A DNA stretch of 64,000 nt, taken from positions 13,282,886-13,346,885 of the forward strand of contig OY987236.1 of NCBI GenBank assembly GCA_963920705.1, given 5' to 3'. The stretch's first letter is position 1. Every line of letters starts with the position of its first letter. The notes beneath the pieces were generated by a model. It worked only from the letters and a program-made list of their open reading frames with translations. It was not told the DNA's origin and did no database searches. This stretch comes from Odiellus spinosus (Eukaryota; Arthropoda; Arachnida; Opiliones; Phalangiidae). Made by a program: the position numbers and the translations under genes. This document shows, one piece after another, positions 36,446 through 48,351 of the stretch.

Positions 36446-38284
36446 TTAAGTCATTTTTCGTGTCTATTACCAACTCATGCAATGAAGCTCTATGGAGTAG
36501 ACTTGACCTTATATTAATAGAATTTAAAAATTCTTAATATCATACCAGGGGATTCATAATATAAAGTACGAACGGGATTCCTTTACGTTTTTTGGTAGGT
36601 TTAGACACGGTGGTGATGTAGATTAATTTAATAATAATAATATCTATGATAATAAGAGGATGACATTGTAAAGAAGGGGATGGGGGTATAGGGAAAAATG
36701 TCTCACGACCATCTATCATATAGTCTGTTGCGCATGTTTGAAGAGATTTTACATGGTCGGTTTTTCGGTTGAATTTTAACTGGTTACATAGGAGCTTACC
36801 CCCGGTTTTCTTTTGTTATTACAACCGGTATTAACCATACTTTCGACGGTACATGAAGATCTTCTTCGACGCGTGTGATGTTTAATAGTTAATCGGTTAC
36901 AATATTGTTATGTATCAAAATTCCGATTGAAAAACCATTTTCCAATCGTAATTTAGGAACATCCAAGATTGAAAACTAAGTATATTATCTTAGCAAGATA
37001 TTTTATCATAAAAATATCTTTAGCGCATTGAGTTGTTAATATTTAAACTATAGTTCCTTAAATTTCATTTCCCGACAATTTAATCTCGCGAATTAGTAAA
37101 CTAATTAGGTAAGTGAAATCTTGCCTTTCTCTGAATAAGTGAATAATTGATAAAGATGTATGTCCGTTCGTTATTTAAAAAAAAGGATTCTCGATCTGAA
37201 AATCTTATACTTGATCTCTAAAAGGAAATATATTTCCAACTCTATGAATAATCCTATAACACAAGATTAAAGATTTGTAGATTTATAATTTGTTTTAGCT
37301 ACGTTTAACAATTGAAGAATTGATTGAAAATAATAGAAATTTTAGTAATTTGATTGTGAGATTGCCACATAACCAACAACTATTTAATATCGGAAGAAAA
37401 ACTTAATTTTTGACGGTTAATAGCTAGTTTATATATAAATTATAAGGTATAAGGGTAAGATCTTTGAACCTTATATAATCGCGTACTCCAAAAAAAATAA
37501 TCTTTGACACTTTCTCATTGCGGCGCCCAGTCGAAGAAATATTTTTATTTTTTTATCCGGTCATATGTGTAAAGTTAACTGTTCGGCAGTTAAAACTATT
37601 TTTACTACTTTCATTCTTATTGTCCACGCAATAATGTAAAGAACGGATTTCCCGTCTTGTTATTGGTCAGTTCCTCGCGTCTAAAACTATTTTGTTGAAG
37701 AATAATTGGCGAATTGATACATAATGTTAAACGTGATAGGAATAAAAAGTAGTCTATGCCAACATTCGAATAACCTATTCTACTACTTCGGACCTTCCCA
37801 AATCGTAACTTTTTTTTTATTTTCCCGCAATAAGATTCTTTTATTATTTTTATTGGGCCGGTAGTTATAAAAATCTCTTCTTTTTTTTGTATTTGCTCTT
37901 TGCTTTTTCCAAAATCGAAAGATCGGACTCGTAACTATACAACGGTGATTTCCACAGCGATAAATAAACCATAAAACCCAATTCTTTAACTAAACTTTTT
38001 CCCCTCGCGTGATACGTACGCGGTTTCAAATAAATGTTCCCGGTTTCAAATTAATGTTCCCATATGATTGTAATGTGGAATAGATCAAAACCTCAAATAT
38101 ATTCTATTTGGAGGAAAAATGCAATTGAAAATTTATTAAAGTTGCCCCCCTTTGTGGAATTTGAAGTAGTTGAATCTCACTCTATTTAGATTTTTAAAAC
38201 TAAGCTCAAAGAGCATTTTTCTGTCTCAATTTAAAATTTAAACTTAGTTCTTTCAATCTCTTAACTTCCTATATTTCTAAATCC
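36446..38284. other. AT-rich DNA, no feature seen
   Basis: No coding frame, element end or tandem array could be supported here. Confidence 0.45.
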
Positions 38285-38925
38285 TATATCCTATCATTTG
38301 CTATTTTTCTACAAAGATTATTCATATAATTTTATTTCTAAAAATATAATTATTATAATTTGCTATATTTCTAAAAATATAATTATTATAATTTGCTATA
38401 TTTCTAAAAATATAATTATTATAATTTGCTATATTTCTAAAAAGATTATTACTATAATTAGCTATATTTCTAAAAATATAATTACTATAATTTGCTATAT
38501 TTCTAAAAAGATTATTACTATAATTGGCTATATTTCTAAAAAGATTATATTTCGTATAATTTCCTATATTTCTAAAAAGATTATAATTCGTATAATTTCC
38601 TATATTTCTAAAAAGATTATAATTTCCTATATTTCTAAAAATATTTTTTCTATAATTTCCTATATTTCTAAAAATATTTTTTCTATAATTTCCTATATTT
38701 CTAAAAATATTTTTCTCTTAATTTCCTATATTTCTAAAAATATTATTCTCTTAATTTCCTATATTTCTAAAAATATTTTTTCTATAATTTCCTATATTTC
38801 TAAAAATATTTTTCTCTTAATTTCCTATATTTCTAAAAATATTATTCTCTTAATTTCCTATATTTCTAAAAATATTATTCTCTTAATTTCCTATTTTTCT
38901 AACAAGATAATTCCTTAAAATTCCT
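38285..38925. repeat. 33-bp minisatellite, about 19 copies
   Basis: Unit begins CTATATTTCTAAAAATATAA. It changes from an ATTATTATAATTTG version to TTTTTCTATAATTTC and TTTTTCTCTTAATTTC versions across the array. A 206-codon plus-strand frame of YISKNI repeats results from the period being a multiple of three and is not annotated as a gene. Confidence 0.93.
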
Positions 38926-39849
38926 ATAAATTGATGGAAATTTTTCCTATAATTTTTTCGGGTTTCTGTTGCAGTCATTCTGATAATTGCATTATTTAAT
39001 TTTATCAGTTCCATATGAATAAGGGTTGTTAATTTGTATTCGACCCGAAGACATACATATTACCGAGCAAGTTAGTCCCGTCTTTGATTCCGTACACGAA
39101 TAAGTACCAATCAATTCAATTTAACAAAAATATAACTGTATAACCGTTGTATAATTGTTAAATTATTACTTCCGCTCAAATGATTCGTGGTCTTTTTTTA
39201 TCTCCCTAAACAAATTCCTTCAATTAACAATCAGACGCGTAAGAGCTGTAAATTTATTTTTCTATAATATATATTAACCGTTATAATTTGAAAGGAAATT
39301 GCGAATCCGCGTTTAATGACTTCCCGGTATACTTGAAAGTCGAATTCCGTTTTTATTTAATTTTTGAAGGGCAATTTTTAAATAAGTTTTCCCTTATACG
39401 TTGTACGCGGATCGAACTTGGCCGTGGGGGGTGTTTTCAATGTTTCTTTTCCTTCCTAACTTCCTCGATTCAAGATGATCTTGGATTCTTTTCTCGATCG
39501 CGCACCGAATAAAAAATAAAAGTAAATATATGTCTTTTTTTCAAGTTCGGATTTTTTTTTTTTTTTTCGCTCTAGGGACAGTATCTTGTTCATACATACA
39601 ATGTTTTTACCGCCCGGTTTACATCTAAGTCAGTGGATTTTTGAAATTGCAGAGAGCGAAAAGTTAAGAATTTTTTTATTCTTTTTGGGTTTAAAACAAA
39701 GAAATATATTAAACAAGGTCACAAGGTTATAGTTTTGAATTAGATAATAGGTCAGTGAATTTTAGATTTATTGAACTATACGTCACGGGTAATCTTTGAA
39801 ATAATTAAACTAAAAGCCACATAGCACTTGAAATTATGCTGATAGTTGT

Positions 39850-39990
39850 ACGGGATCTTTAAATTGGCTAAAAGTGACCTGTGAACTTCAATTTGGCTAA
39901 AAGTGACCTGTGAACTTCAATTTGGCTAAAAGTGACCTGGGAACTTAAATTTGGCTAAAAGTGAACTGGGAAATTAAATTGGGCTAAAGG
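39850..39990. repeat. 29-bp tandem repeat, 5 copies
   Basis: Unit TTGGCTAAAAGTGACCTGTG plus AACTTCAAT, the last units changed. Confidence 0.9.
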
Positions 39991-40046
39991 TCGCTTGGCC
40001 TAACATTAAGGCACCTGCAGAATTTAAAATTAATAGAGCTTAAAGT

Positions 40047-40587
40047 TGTTAAATCACAACTTTTATTTATTTTCGTGTCATTATACCTTTAAAATCATGT
40101 ATACTCTTTAAGATATTATTTTTTATTCTTGTGCCATAACCCCTGACCCTAACCAAAATCTTGGTCCAAAAAATGTAGCAGTAGAGGACTGCACCTGCGT
40201 TTTAGGTTTTTCTTCCCCTTTTTTTAACCTTTTGTTCGCCCCTCTGACCAAAGTATAAAAACCCTAATTTTCTTGAAAAAAGGTATCTTTCGCTCCAGAT
40301 CATCGCCGTCGCAGTCGCAGTAGAAGTCCGGTTAACCAACCATGCAGAATAGCCCCCATCGTCTTTAACTATAACTTAGTAAAAGTTTAAACTTCCTTTA
40401 AACTTAGTAATTTTTATACCAGTACCCTTTAATAATTTTAAAACTTGCAATAAAATTTAGTTATTGTTTTTCTTTAAATCGTGTCGAGTCTTTAAAAACG
40501 CGTCTTCTACGTTAAACGAACCAGCTTCGCACCGTTCCGGAACCCAAAACCTTTAGACGATCAGTAACCGGCCGCAAAACCCCCACA
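40047..40587 (+). repeat. 5' LTR of the BEL/Pao element
   Basis: Begins TGTTAAATCACAAC and ends CCCCCACA. AGTATAAAAACC (about 40251-40262) is a plausible TATA box, followed by a GC-richer transcribed part and AATAAA near 40449. Downstream, TGGTGCCGACC (about 40592) could serve as a primer-binding site. Confidence 0.93.
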
Positions 40588-40659
40588 TTTATGGTGCCGA
40601 CCAACCCGGGACTAATTGGAAACGCATTTTTTTACATCTCGAACGAGTAAAAAAGCATC

Positions 40660-43302
40660 ATGGACGAGCTTCTCAGCTTAAAAGCTAAAAGAACTGGTAT
40701 CAAACAATCTGCCACCCGGGCAAAGAACAACTTGGAAACGGAGATGACAAAACCGAATCCCGACTACGCAGCCATCGAAGGGTACGTGACCGTACTTCAG
40801 AGGAAAGAGATCTTGCTGATAGAACTCGACACAAAGATGGAGACCCTTTTCACAACGGAAAAGGAGCTGGAGAAAGATCAACAAACTTCACAAGATTACG
40901 TTGACGACCTCGTCATTTCCCAATCTCGTGGGAAACGAGCCGTCGAACTAGCCAACCAAGCCGCATCGCTAGCGGCAGCAGCAAGCCTCGCACTCGCAGC
41001 ATCCTCGTCCACTACAGCCTCGCAGAGTACTAGCGGTACATCCACGCCAAATTCAACGCCATCCGGGAGCGGGATCTCAAACCCGACCGGGAACGCGACG
41101 CAGAATACAACGGCAGCCGCAGTAGCTTCGCAGAACTCTACGCAATCCGGGAGCGGGAGCTCAAACCCGACCGGGCACGCAACGCAGAATTCAGCCGCAG
41201 CTGGAAATCAGTCCTCTCCGCCAAATAGTCTCGCACCGGCCGTGAGACTACCCAAGCTGGAAATCCGTCGCTTTACGGGAAAAATCAGCGAGTGGCAGAA
41301 CTTTTGGGCGCATTTCAATAGCGCAATTCATCTAAACCCGCACCTAAACAAAACCGACAAGTACAGCTATCTACTCTCGTATTTGGACGGGTCAGCCTTG
41401 AAATCAATCGAAGGTCTATCACTATCTGACGCTAATTATGATACCGCAATCACTACGCTAAACACACGGTTTGGGCGCAAAGAAATCATCATAAGCGAGC
41501 ACATGAACAATCTACTCAGTCTTCCCGCCGTGAAGAAATCGAGCGACGTTTTCGGCCTAAGAAAACTACACGATTCCTGTATGACGCAAATCCGAAGCCT
41601 AGAAGATTTGAAAGTCATTGACCAGAACTATGGGAGCCTACTTTGTCCCATCATCACGCAACGCCTTCCTGAAGATATCACGCTAGCCTTCAGTCGAGAA
41701 TTCGCCGCAGTCGAACAATTAAAAATCGCAGATTTGATGACATTTCTTCAAAAAGAAATCGCAAGCAGAGAACGGGCCTCCGCCTTAACTCGAGCTACCG
41801 AGTCAGAACGCAAACCCGCCGAACCGGAACGCCGACCACCGGAGAGATTTTCACTATCACGGGATTCAAGCAACGATCATCAAAGATCCAGACCACCTTT
41901 CGGAGCCGCAGCACTTACCGTAAACGACGAAAATAGATCCTGTCTATACTGCGAGAAAAACGAACACACTACCACGCAATGTAACCAGCTAACAGTTACC
42001 GAGAAGAAAGCCCTGCTAACCAGAAAGAAACGCTGTTTCATCTGTCTGAGAGAGCACCATCAAGCCCGAGATTGCACTTCTAAATTTCGCAATTGCAGAA
42101 GATGTAACAACCGCCATCACTCAAGTATTTGCGATCAAATGGACACAGCCGCGCCCGACAACTCATCTAGCGGAGTAGCTCAAATGGCCGCCGGAGTCCA
42201 AAAGAACAATAAGGGAGCCGTATTCCTGCAAACCGCATTAGCTCTAGCGCAACGACCCATGGGAGTCAAACAGAAACCGGTCCGATGCCTACTTGACAAC
42301 GGGAGTCACGCAACCTTCATCAAGGAGAGCGTATCCAGAGAACTTGGGCTACAAATTCTATGCGAAGAATACTTGGAAACCACTAGTTTCGGAAGCACGA
42401 GGCCTGAACGAGCACTAAGAAGAAAAGTCCGCTTGGATCTTAGAAGTCGCCATAATCCCGAGGACACCGTCGTCATCGAAGCATACGAAACGCCCGAAAT
42501 ATGCGGTTCCGTATTTTCCATACCCGGAGCCGAACTCGCTAGCGAATTTAGCAATCGAAACCTCCTGATGGCAGACGCAACCATGACCGAAATAGGAAGA
42601 CGAGATCCCCACGCAATCGACATACTCATTGGCGCTGATTACCTTTGGGCCGTTACGAGTGGAAAAAGCGAGCGTTTCACTCCTACTCTGACCGCATTGG
42701 AAACCATCTTTGGTTGGACTCTTCAAGGTCCCGCCACCGTCGCATCACGTAAAGTAGGCGTAAACGCAATCGCCACTTTACATATTCATGGACCTCGCGA
42801 AGAAGAAATTCCCTCCCGTCAACTACGCATGCACGATCCCGACCGAGACGCAGAATCCGACAACGAAATCATGGAGAAATCCGGGCAAACTCCCTCATTC
42901 CAAGATGGCCGCTACACAGTTGCACTACCGTTTAAACCTGGCAACCGCAATTTGGGAGATAACTACGCAGCAGCCGCCAGACATACGTCAAATCTCTTCA
43001 AACCTCACAAGCATCCCGCCACCTTCAAGGAAAAACGCCCTCCGAAAGATCCTTGGACGCGCCAAACTATCTTTCGAAGGAATCTTAACGACATTAGAAG
43101 AAACCGTAGCCGAAATCAATTGCCGCCCAATCACTTTCGTTTTCGAGGATGCCAACGAGCCAGCGCCGGTCACGCCAAATCACTTTCTCATCGGAGACCG
43201 GATGACCAGCCTACCATCGTGAGAGACATCTACCCCGCACAAAAAAACCGGCAAAGCCGCACTACAAGACCGATACAGCTCCTCTACAATTTAGAACTTT
43301 AA
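40660..43302 (+). CDS. Gag-protease open frame of the BEL/Pao element
   Basis: A long open frame starting MDELLSLKAKRTGIKQSAT. Residues 1-80 are charged and helical. About 95-195 is an Ala/Ser/Thr/Gly-rich linker. About 195-365 is the Gag core typical of BEL/Pao (FTGKISEWQNFW, then LLSYLDGSALKSIEGL). Residues 428-441 and 459-472 are CX2CX4HX4C zinc knuckles, with a third Cys/His cluster at about 478-490. About 543-700 is a retropepsin-like region with LLDNGSHATF at its active site, the Pao peptidase type. GC content is well above the neighbouring DNA. The coding part reflects a retroelement, not a host gene. Confidence 0.9.
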   Translation: MDELLSLKAKRTGIKQSATRAKNNLETEMTKPNPDYAAIEGYVTVLQRKEILLIELDTKMETLFTTEKELEKDQQTSQDYVDDLVISQSRGKRAVELANQAASLAAAASLALAASSSTTASQSTSGTSTPNSTPSGSGISNPTGNATQNTTAAAVASQNSTQSGSGSSNPTGHATQNSAAAGNQSSPPNSLAPAVRLPKLEIRRFTGKISEWQNFWAHFNSAIHLNPHLNKTDKYSYLLSYLDGSALKSIEGLSLSDANYDTAITTLNTRFGRKEIIISEHMNNLLSLPAVKKSSDVFGLRKLHDSCMTQIRSLEDLKVIDQNYGSLLCPIITQRLPEDITLAFSREFAAVEQLKIADLMTFLQKEIASRERASALTRATESERKPAEPERRPPERFSLSRDSSNDHQRSRPPFGAAALTVNDENRSCLYCEKNEHTTTQCNQLTVTEKKALLTRKKRCFICLREHHQARDCTSKFRNCRRCNNRHHSSICDQMDTAAPDNSSSGVAQMAAGVQKNNKGAVFLQTALALAQRPMGVKQKPVRCLLDNGSHATFIKESVSRELGLQILCEEYLETTSFGSTRPERALRRKVRLDLRSRHNPEDTVVIEAYETPEICGSVFSIPGAELASEFSNRNLLMADATMTEIGRRDPHAIDILIGADYLWAVTSGKSERFTPTLTALETIFGWTLQGPATVASRKVGVNAIATLHIHGPREEEIPSRQLRMHDPDRDAESDNEIMEKSGQTPSFQDGRYTVALPFKPGNRNLGDNYAAAARHTSNLFKPHKHPATFKEKRPPKDPWTRQTIFRRNLNDIRRNRSRNQLPPNHFRFRGCQRASAGHAKSLSHRRPDDQPTIVRDIYPAQKNRQSRTTRPIQLLYNLEL

Positions 43303-43340
43303 TCATATTATTGAACTTCCTTGTTCAATCGGGGGGAGCC

Positions 43341-43881
43341 TGTTAAATCACAACTTTTATTTATTTTCGTGTCATTATACCTTTAAAATCATGTATACTC
43401 TTTAAGATATTATTTTTTATTCTTGTGCCATAACCCCTGACCCTAACCAAAATCTTGGTCCAAAAAATGTAGCAGTAGAGGACTGCACCTGCGTTTTAGG
43501 TTTTTCTTCCCCTTTTTTTAACCTTTTGTTCGCCCCTCTGACCAAAGTATAAAAACCCTAATTTTCTTGAAAAAAGGTATCTTTCGCTCCAGATCATCGC
43601 CGTCGCAGTCGCAGTAGAAGTCCGGTTAACCAACCATGCAGAATAGCCCCCATCGTCTTTAACTATAACTTAGTAAAAGTTTAAACTTCCTTTAAACTTA
43701 GTAATTTTTATACCAGTACCCTTTAATAATTTTAAAACTTGCAATAAAATTTAGTTATTGTTTTTCTTTAAATCGTGTCGAGTCTTTAAAAACGCGTCTT
43801 CTACGTTAAACGAACCAGCTTCGCACCGTTCCGGAACCCAAAACCTTTAGACGATCAGTAACCGGCCGCAAAACCCCCACA
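43341..43881 (+). repeat. 3' LTR of the BEL/Pao element
   Basis: Same length as the 5' LTR. It follows the purine-rich run GGGGGGAG directly and is followed by the AAAGT target duplication. Confidence 0.93.
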
Positions 43882-44110
43882 AAAGTCATGGAGTTTGAAA
43901 TTAATAGAGCTTCAAGTCAGGGAGTTTGAAATTAATAGAGCTTCAAGTCAGGGAGTTTGAAATTAATAGAGCTTCAAGTCAGGGAGTTTGAAATTAATAG
44001 AGCTTCAAGTCAGGGAGTTTGAAATTAATAGAGCTTAAAGTCAGGGAGTTTGAAATTAATAGAGCTTAAAGTCAAGGAATTTGGAATTAAAAGATGTTTA
44101 AATTAATAGA
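43882..44110. repeat. 31-bp minisatellite split by the retroelement
   Basis: Unit AGGGAGTTTGAAATTAATAG plus AGCTTCAAGTC, about seven copies right of the insertion and part of one unit at 40020-40046 on the left. AAAGT at the junction comes from the unit itself. The array decays to about 44220. Confidence 0.9.
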
Positions 44111-44883
44111 ACTTTAAGCAAGGAAAATTGAAATTAATAGCTTAAATCCAGGGAATATGATAATGAGCTTAAAAGTCATATAATTTGATAATGATCGAGC
44201 CAAAACTCAAGGAATTTTGAAATGAGGTTAAAAGGAAAGCTAAAATAGTTAATTTACTTGGCTGTTCTTGAAAACCGTTTCGAAGTTTATAACTATAGTG
44301 TGAACTTGACTACCTCAGATTCCAATTTGGTACGTATCTCTCGCGGTTGCTATAGGGAAATAAATTTACGTTGTCTTTTTGCCGCCGGAGATGTCTCGTC
44401 ACTGATGTCTTGATAATAATATTATATTTCTCAATCGGGATTGTGGGTTTAAAGCCCTGTGTGGATGAATAATGCCTTCCAATTTAGTGCAAGGATGTTT
44501 TCTTTGTTTTGTCTCGATTGTATACACCGTCTCACGGGTATTTCAAGGGATTGATTGTTTTCCGTTTACAAAAACGAGCTGTTTTGAAGATCGCGTGGCG
44601 CGTCAATTTCGGCCGATTTCGCCTCATGAGAATCATACGTTTATCATCTCTTTTATACGGTTAGGTGAACGGAATTTTATCAGCTTTGATGCTATTCCTC
44701 AAAGTGTATTGACTTCCCCGTGGTGTCCATTGTTGACCAAATTCATGTCCTTGAAGCTGCGAAAATGCAAATGCCTTTTTGGATGTGCTGAGATTTTGGT
44801 CGTATACTAATTCCTGATTAGGTTACGCCCAAATTTTTGTTATGGTGGAATTACATCTTACTGGGTATTGTCAAATGGTTTTG

Positions 44884-45165
44884 AATTGGACAAATTCCAC
44901 CTTGGAATATATGCAGAATGTTTTGTCTTGGAAAAATTCCAACTTGGATATATGCTGAATGTTTTGTCTAATTGGACAAATTTCAACTTGGACGTATGCA
45001 GAATGTTTTGTCTTGGACAATTTCAAACTTAGATATATTTATAATGTTTTGTATTAGAAAAGTTCCATCTTGGATATATGCAGAATGTTTTGTCTTGGAC
45101 AAATTCCACCTACGATGTATGCAGAATGTTTTGTCTTGGACAAATTCCATCTTGAATAATGGCAG
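44884..45165. repeat. About 41-bp tandem repeat, 6-7 copies
   Basis: Units contain TTGGACAAATTCCACCTTGG and ATATATGCAGAATGTTTTGT with small length changes. Confidence 0.85.
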
Positions 45166-45599
45166 AGTTGTATTAACGCCAAATTTTAATTACGTCCCTA
45201 ACTTAACACTCCACCCATTGACGCCTCCATTTAGATATATAGGCCTATAGCATAACCAGTAACCCAATAACAACGTACAATCCTTTTTGCTCAAAATACT
45301 GCATCAATTATCCGTCGTTAGAGATATACAGACTATTAAATCTAAAAAAAAATCCATCAGCACTAGACACCTGCAGCCTTTACACCCAAAATAAATTTAG
45401 CATAAGAGAATCTTATCTCTCCTCCAGATCATTAAACCAAGTCCCTTTTACGGTCATCTTTATACACTTTCATATTATTAAAATAAAACTCTAATAAAAA
45501 AAAGTGGTCCCGTTTTTCGCCCCCGGGTGGAAGGCATCTACTCCGTACACCACCAGTCCTAAGATTCATGATACAAGACCATTCTCAGTTTTCAGTTCA

Positions 45600-46419
45600 T
45601 CCTAAACGAGTTTCATTTTACTTAAAAACCAAGAAGTTACGCGAGCTAGCCATTCAACCAACCAAAACCGTCCAAAAACCGGGTCGGGACTAGAAACTCT
45701 GGTAAGAGTTTGGAAAAAGGGGGGGATGGATAGAAAGTTTTGTAGAAAGAGACCCCTTTCTCCCGAATTCGCCACTTCACCGCACCACCGTAAAGTTCTT
45801 CTCCCTTCCGCGCGGAACCACTGAAAATCCGCGCGCTCGTTGCCAGCGCGGATTTGGTTCATCGACCTACAGGTAAACATCGGCGAAAGAGGGGGTCCAC
45901 CGTAGCGCGGCTTTTTTTTTGTGACGACGATTGGCCCCCGTCCGGAACTAGTCTCGTTCAAGCAGTCGATGGAGAAAGTTTGATCTCGCGGCGGAAAGCG
46001 AGCGTCCCGTATCGGAACAGGCTAGCGTCGTCGTACGGTGGGTTTCTCGTTACGATTCCACGGTTTCTCGACGTAGTCTCGTCCCGTTGAGAGAGTGATT
46101 TCTTTCACCGTCCTCGTTTTTCCTTTACATTCGCCGGAATACCGGTTCCTTCGGAGGAAGAAGTTTTTATCCAACCTTTTGAAACGAACCCTCGAGCCTA
46201 GGATCGGTCCGTTAAACGTCGTTACAGGTGTATTTGCATGGTGCGCGAAATATTCGGAGGAGTTAATTTCTATTTAAAAAACATCAAAACGGTGTTAAAT
46301 TTCAAAATGTGGGAAGGTCACGCTCCTAAACATCGGTTTAACATTCGGTAAACTTTTGACATCGTGTTGAATTTTTATTCGTGTTTATAAGATTTGGTTT
46401 TCAACGTTTATTTAAAACT
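45600..46419 (+). promoter_or_regulatory. Probable promoter and 5' leader of the 46420 gene
   Basis: This stretch is clearly GC-richer than the DNA on either side and leads directly to the start codon at 46420. CTACAG/GTAAAC at 45867-45878 could be a leader-exon donor, and TTTATAAG at about 46384-46391 could be a matching acceptor, but neither is certain. Frames on both strands in this block (45602-45961, 45854-46090) have no recognisable domain. No TATA box was identified. Confidence 0.5.
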
Positions 46420-46921
46420 ATGGATGTCTTTAAAATGGAGGATTGCGGGGTTATGACCCCACCCGTAAGTTCAACCGTCGGTACGGCCGAAGCCCCCAAA
46501 ATGACCGAATTGACTTTTGACCCCAATGTACCGGAGTTTATAACTTTTTACGACCCTTCTTTAATTAAAAAGGAAAGTTACGAGGAGAAAACGTATTTCG
46601 ATCCCATGAATGAAAATTCTTACGGTGGTCCCAAGGAATTTACTAACTTACCTCCCTATCCCGGGACCGATCGTTCCGTCGTTAGTCCCAACTCGTCCGT
46701 CCATACATCGACCGGTTATGCCCCTTTAACCCCTGGTAGTTTGTCCCCTTGTAGTCCGGTAACCACGGTCTCGTCTAACGGAACTTTATCGAGTCCTCCG
46801 CGGTCTATGCAAGGTGGTCCCTCCATGATGGGTCATTTCGAAAAACTGGGACCACCTTTGCCCGAAAGTACCGTCGGTATGCACATTATTAAAGGATCAC
46901 CGCAACTCAAAAAGCCTAATG
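46420..46921 (+). CDS. First coding exon of an unidentified transcription-factor-like gene
   Basis: The exon starts with an ATG (MDVFKMEDCGVMTPPVSSTV) and ends after 167 codons plus one base at a consensus donor, G/GTAAGG. Beyond the donor the frame runs on through intron-like sequence to a stop at 47059. The protein is acidic at the start (FDPNVPEFITFYDPSLIKKE, including IKKE, a sumoylation-type motif), then Pro/Ser/Thr/Gly-rich (residues about 80-150, with SPNSSVHTSTGYAPLTPG), and ends GSPQLKKPNG. Such N-terminal regions are typical of activation domains in nuclear receptors and other DNA-binding factors, but I cannot name the family; no zinc finger or other DNA-binding domain is in this exon. 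The clustered nuclear-receptor sites 3.2-4.6 kb downstream would fit hormone regulation. Codon use and GC differ sharply from the flanking DNA, which supports real coding. Confidence 0.72.
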
Positions 46922-47139
46922 GTAAGGAGTTTTATTGTTTTATACATTTTTCAAGCGAGTTCGGTGTCTCATTTCGACCCTTGAACCAAGTAAACGATGA
47001 CTGCGTATGTTGCTATAGCTGCTTAGCCATGAAACCTTGTCTCTTCAGTACAAGATGTTGAAGTTATATAACATTGAATTAAAATAGTAATTAATCATAG
47101 AAACTTCCGTAAAATTAGTACACCGACTGTACGAGATTA

Positions 47140-47250
47140 CGTAATTGTGATACAGCCTTTGACAACTCTAAGTACGTACTCAGTTTAGTACAGTCATAGC
47201 TACAGGCTCGTCCTCCGATTACGTGAAGTGATTAATACCTCGTGATATTT
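47140..47250 (+). repeat. Dispersed repeat family D, copy 3
   Basis: Contains GATTACGTAATTGTGATACA, CAACTCTAAGTACGTACTCA and TACAGTCATAGCTACAGGC. A fourth, partial and inverted match is near 55250-55310. Confidence 0.55.
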
Positions 47251-48351
47251 GCATGAGGATTAATTGTACATAATATTGGTGTTTTTTATTTAAATGGGGG
47301 TTGTGTAAAAATAATTAATTGCCGTACTCTAATTTTAATTTAGTTATTGACCTTAGTTTTAATAATTGTAAGACCTCAATCTGCTAAAAGTATAATAACC
47401 CTATAGATATACCGTTTAGTACTGTACAAAAAATTCAGTAAGATATTTTATGCTGTGGCTGTTCGAACAATTTCTTTTAAAAGCTAATGATATTGCATAA
47501 TATAGTCTTTTAAATTCTTAACCGGTAAGATTATACATTTTGAGCCACCCACTGGGCCGTTGACGCGCGTTTTGTGCCTCACCGTGAAGCTACCCATCAA
47601 GGTATATCGGAGGTCATTACACTTAGGGACGGTTTTTAAAATTTTTAACTTCATAATTTTTTTACGATAAATTAAAAAGATTTTAGGTGATTTTTATTTG
47701 ATTAAGTTGAATTTATTATTTTAATGACAAGGATACGCGTCAAAAAAAAAATTATAATTTTAAATTAGGTAAGTTTTTTTTTTTTTTTTATTTGGTGTTT
47801 GATTGGTTTATTTCGTGGTGTTAATATTACGTAATTAGTTAGTTTTTATTGAATATTCGTTTTGAGAGTGATTTGAAGGTTTTTGTGGTGATTTTGATAC
47901 GAAATTTTAGCGAAATTGCTACGTTTCTCGTGTTGATGATCGGAGGTCATTTACCTAGGTATCTCGGAAGTGTCTTTGCTCTTTTAGCCTACTCCTTAGC
48001 TACGACTCGCTTCGTGGGGTCTTCGGCTTTCTTATACGTTAAAATCTTAGCATTTTTATAAAGGCGATGTAGATATTTGAATTACTTGTTTTTGGTATTT
48101 GAATTTTTTGGTGGATTATTTTTTGTTTAAATTTGTTTTAATATTATATTTAAAGGATATGGGTATTGAAATTTAAATATTTTATTACCTGTATTATGAC
48201 GGTACTAATACTTAAATTTAGTATTATCTTTTAAATTTATAGAAATACGAATTTATAATTCAAATTATTATTTGGTGCTTATGAATGTTATTTATAGAAG
48301 TCGCACACACTTTGTTAGGCATTTTATTGCACAATTTTATAATGTTTCGGG

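Larger units (their letters stand above)
40047..43881 (+). mobile_element. BEL/Pao-type LTR retroelement, young but shortened
   Basis: Two 541-bp LTRs bound a 2.75-kb interior. The 5-bp target duplication AAAGT is exact (40042-40046 and 43882-43886), as expected for BEL/Pao. Parts seen in order: 5' LTR, leader, a Gag region with zinc knuckles, an aspartic protease region, a short stretch near 43070-43200 reminiscent of the end of a BEL integrase, a G-rich polypurine tract (about 43331-43338) and the 3' LTR. Full-length family members are much longer, so this copy is non-autonomous and broken as an element. I noticed no difference between its LTRs on reading, so insertion was recent. It lies inside a 31-bp minisatellite whose units continue on both sides. 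Confidence 0.93.

Noticed and set aside
38298-38918. 206-codon frame of YISKNI repeats
   Set aside because: By-product of the 33-bp minisatellite, whose period is a multiple of three.
42306-42726. Minus-strand frames across the retroelement
   Set aside because: Shadows of the Gag-protease open frame on the opposite strand.
45602-45961. 119-codon minus-strand frame in the GC-richer leader block
   Set aside because: Opposes the probable promoter and leader of the 46420 gene and has no domain. It is likely a composition effect.
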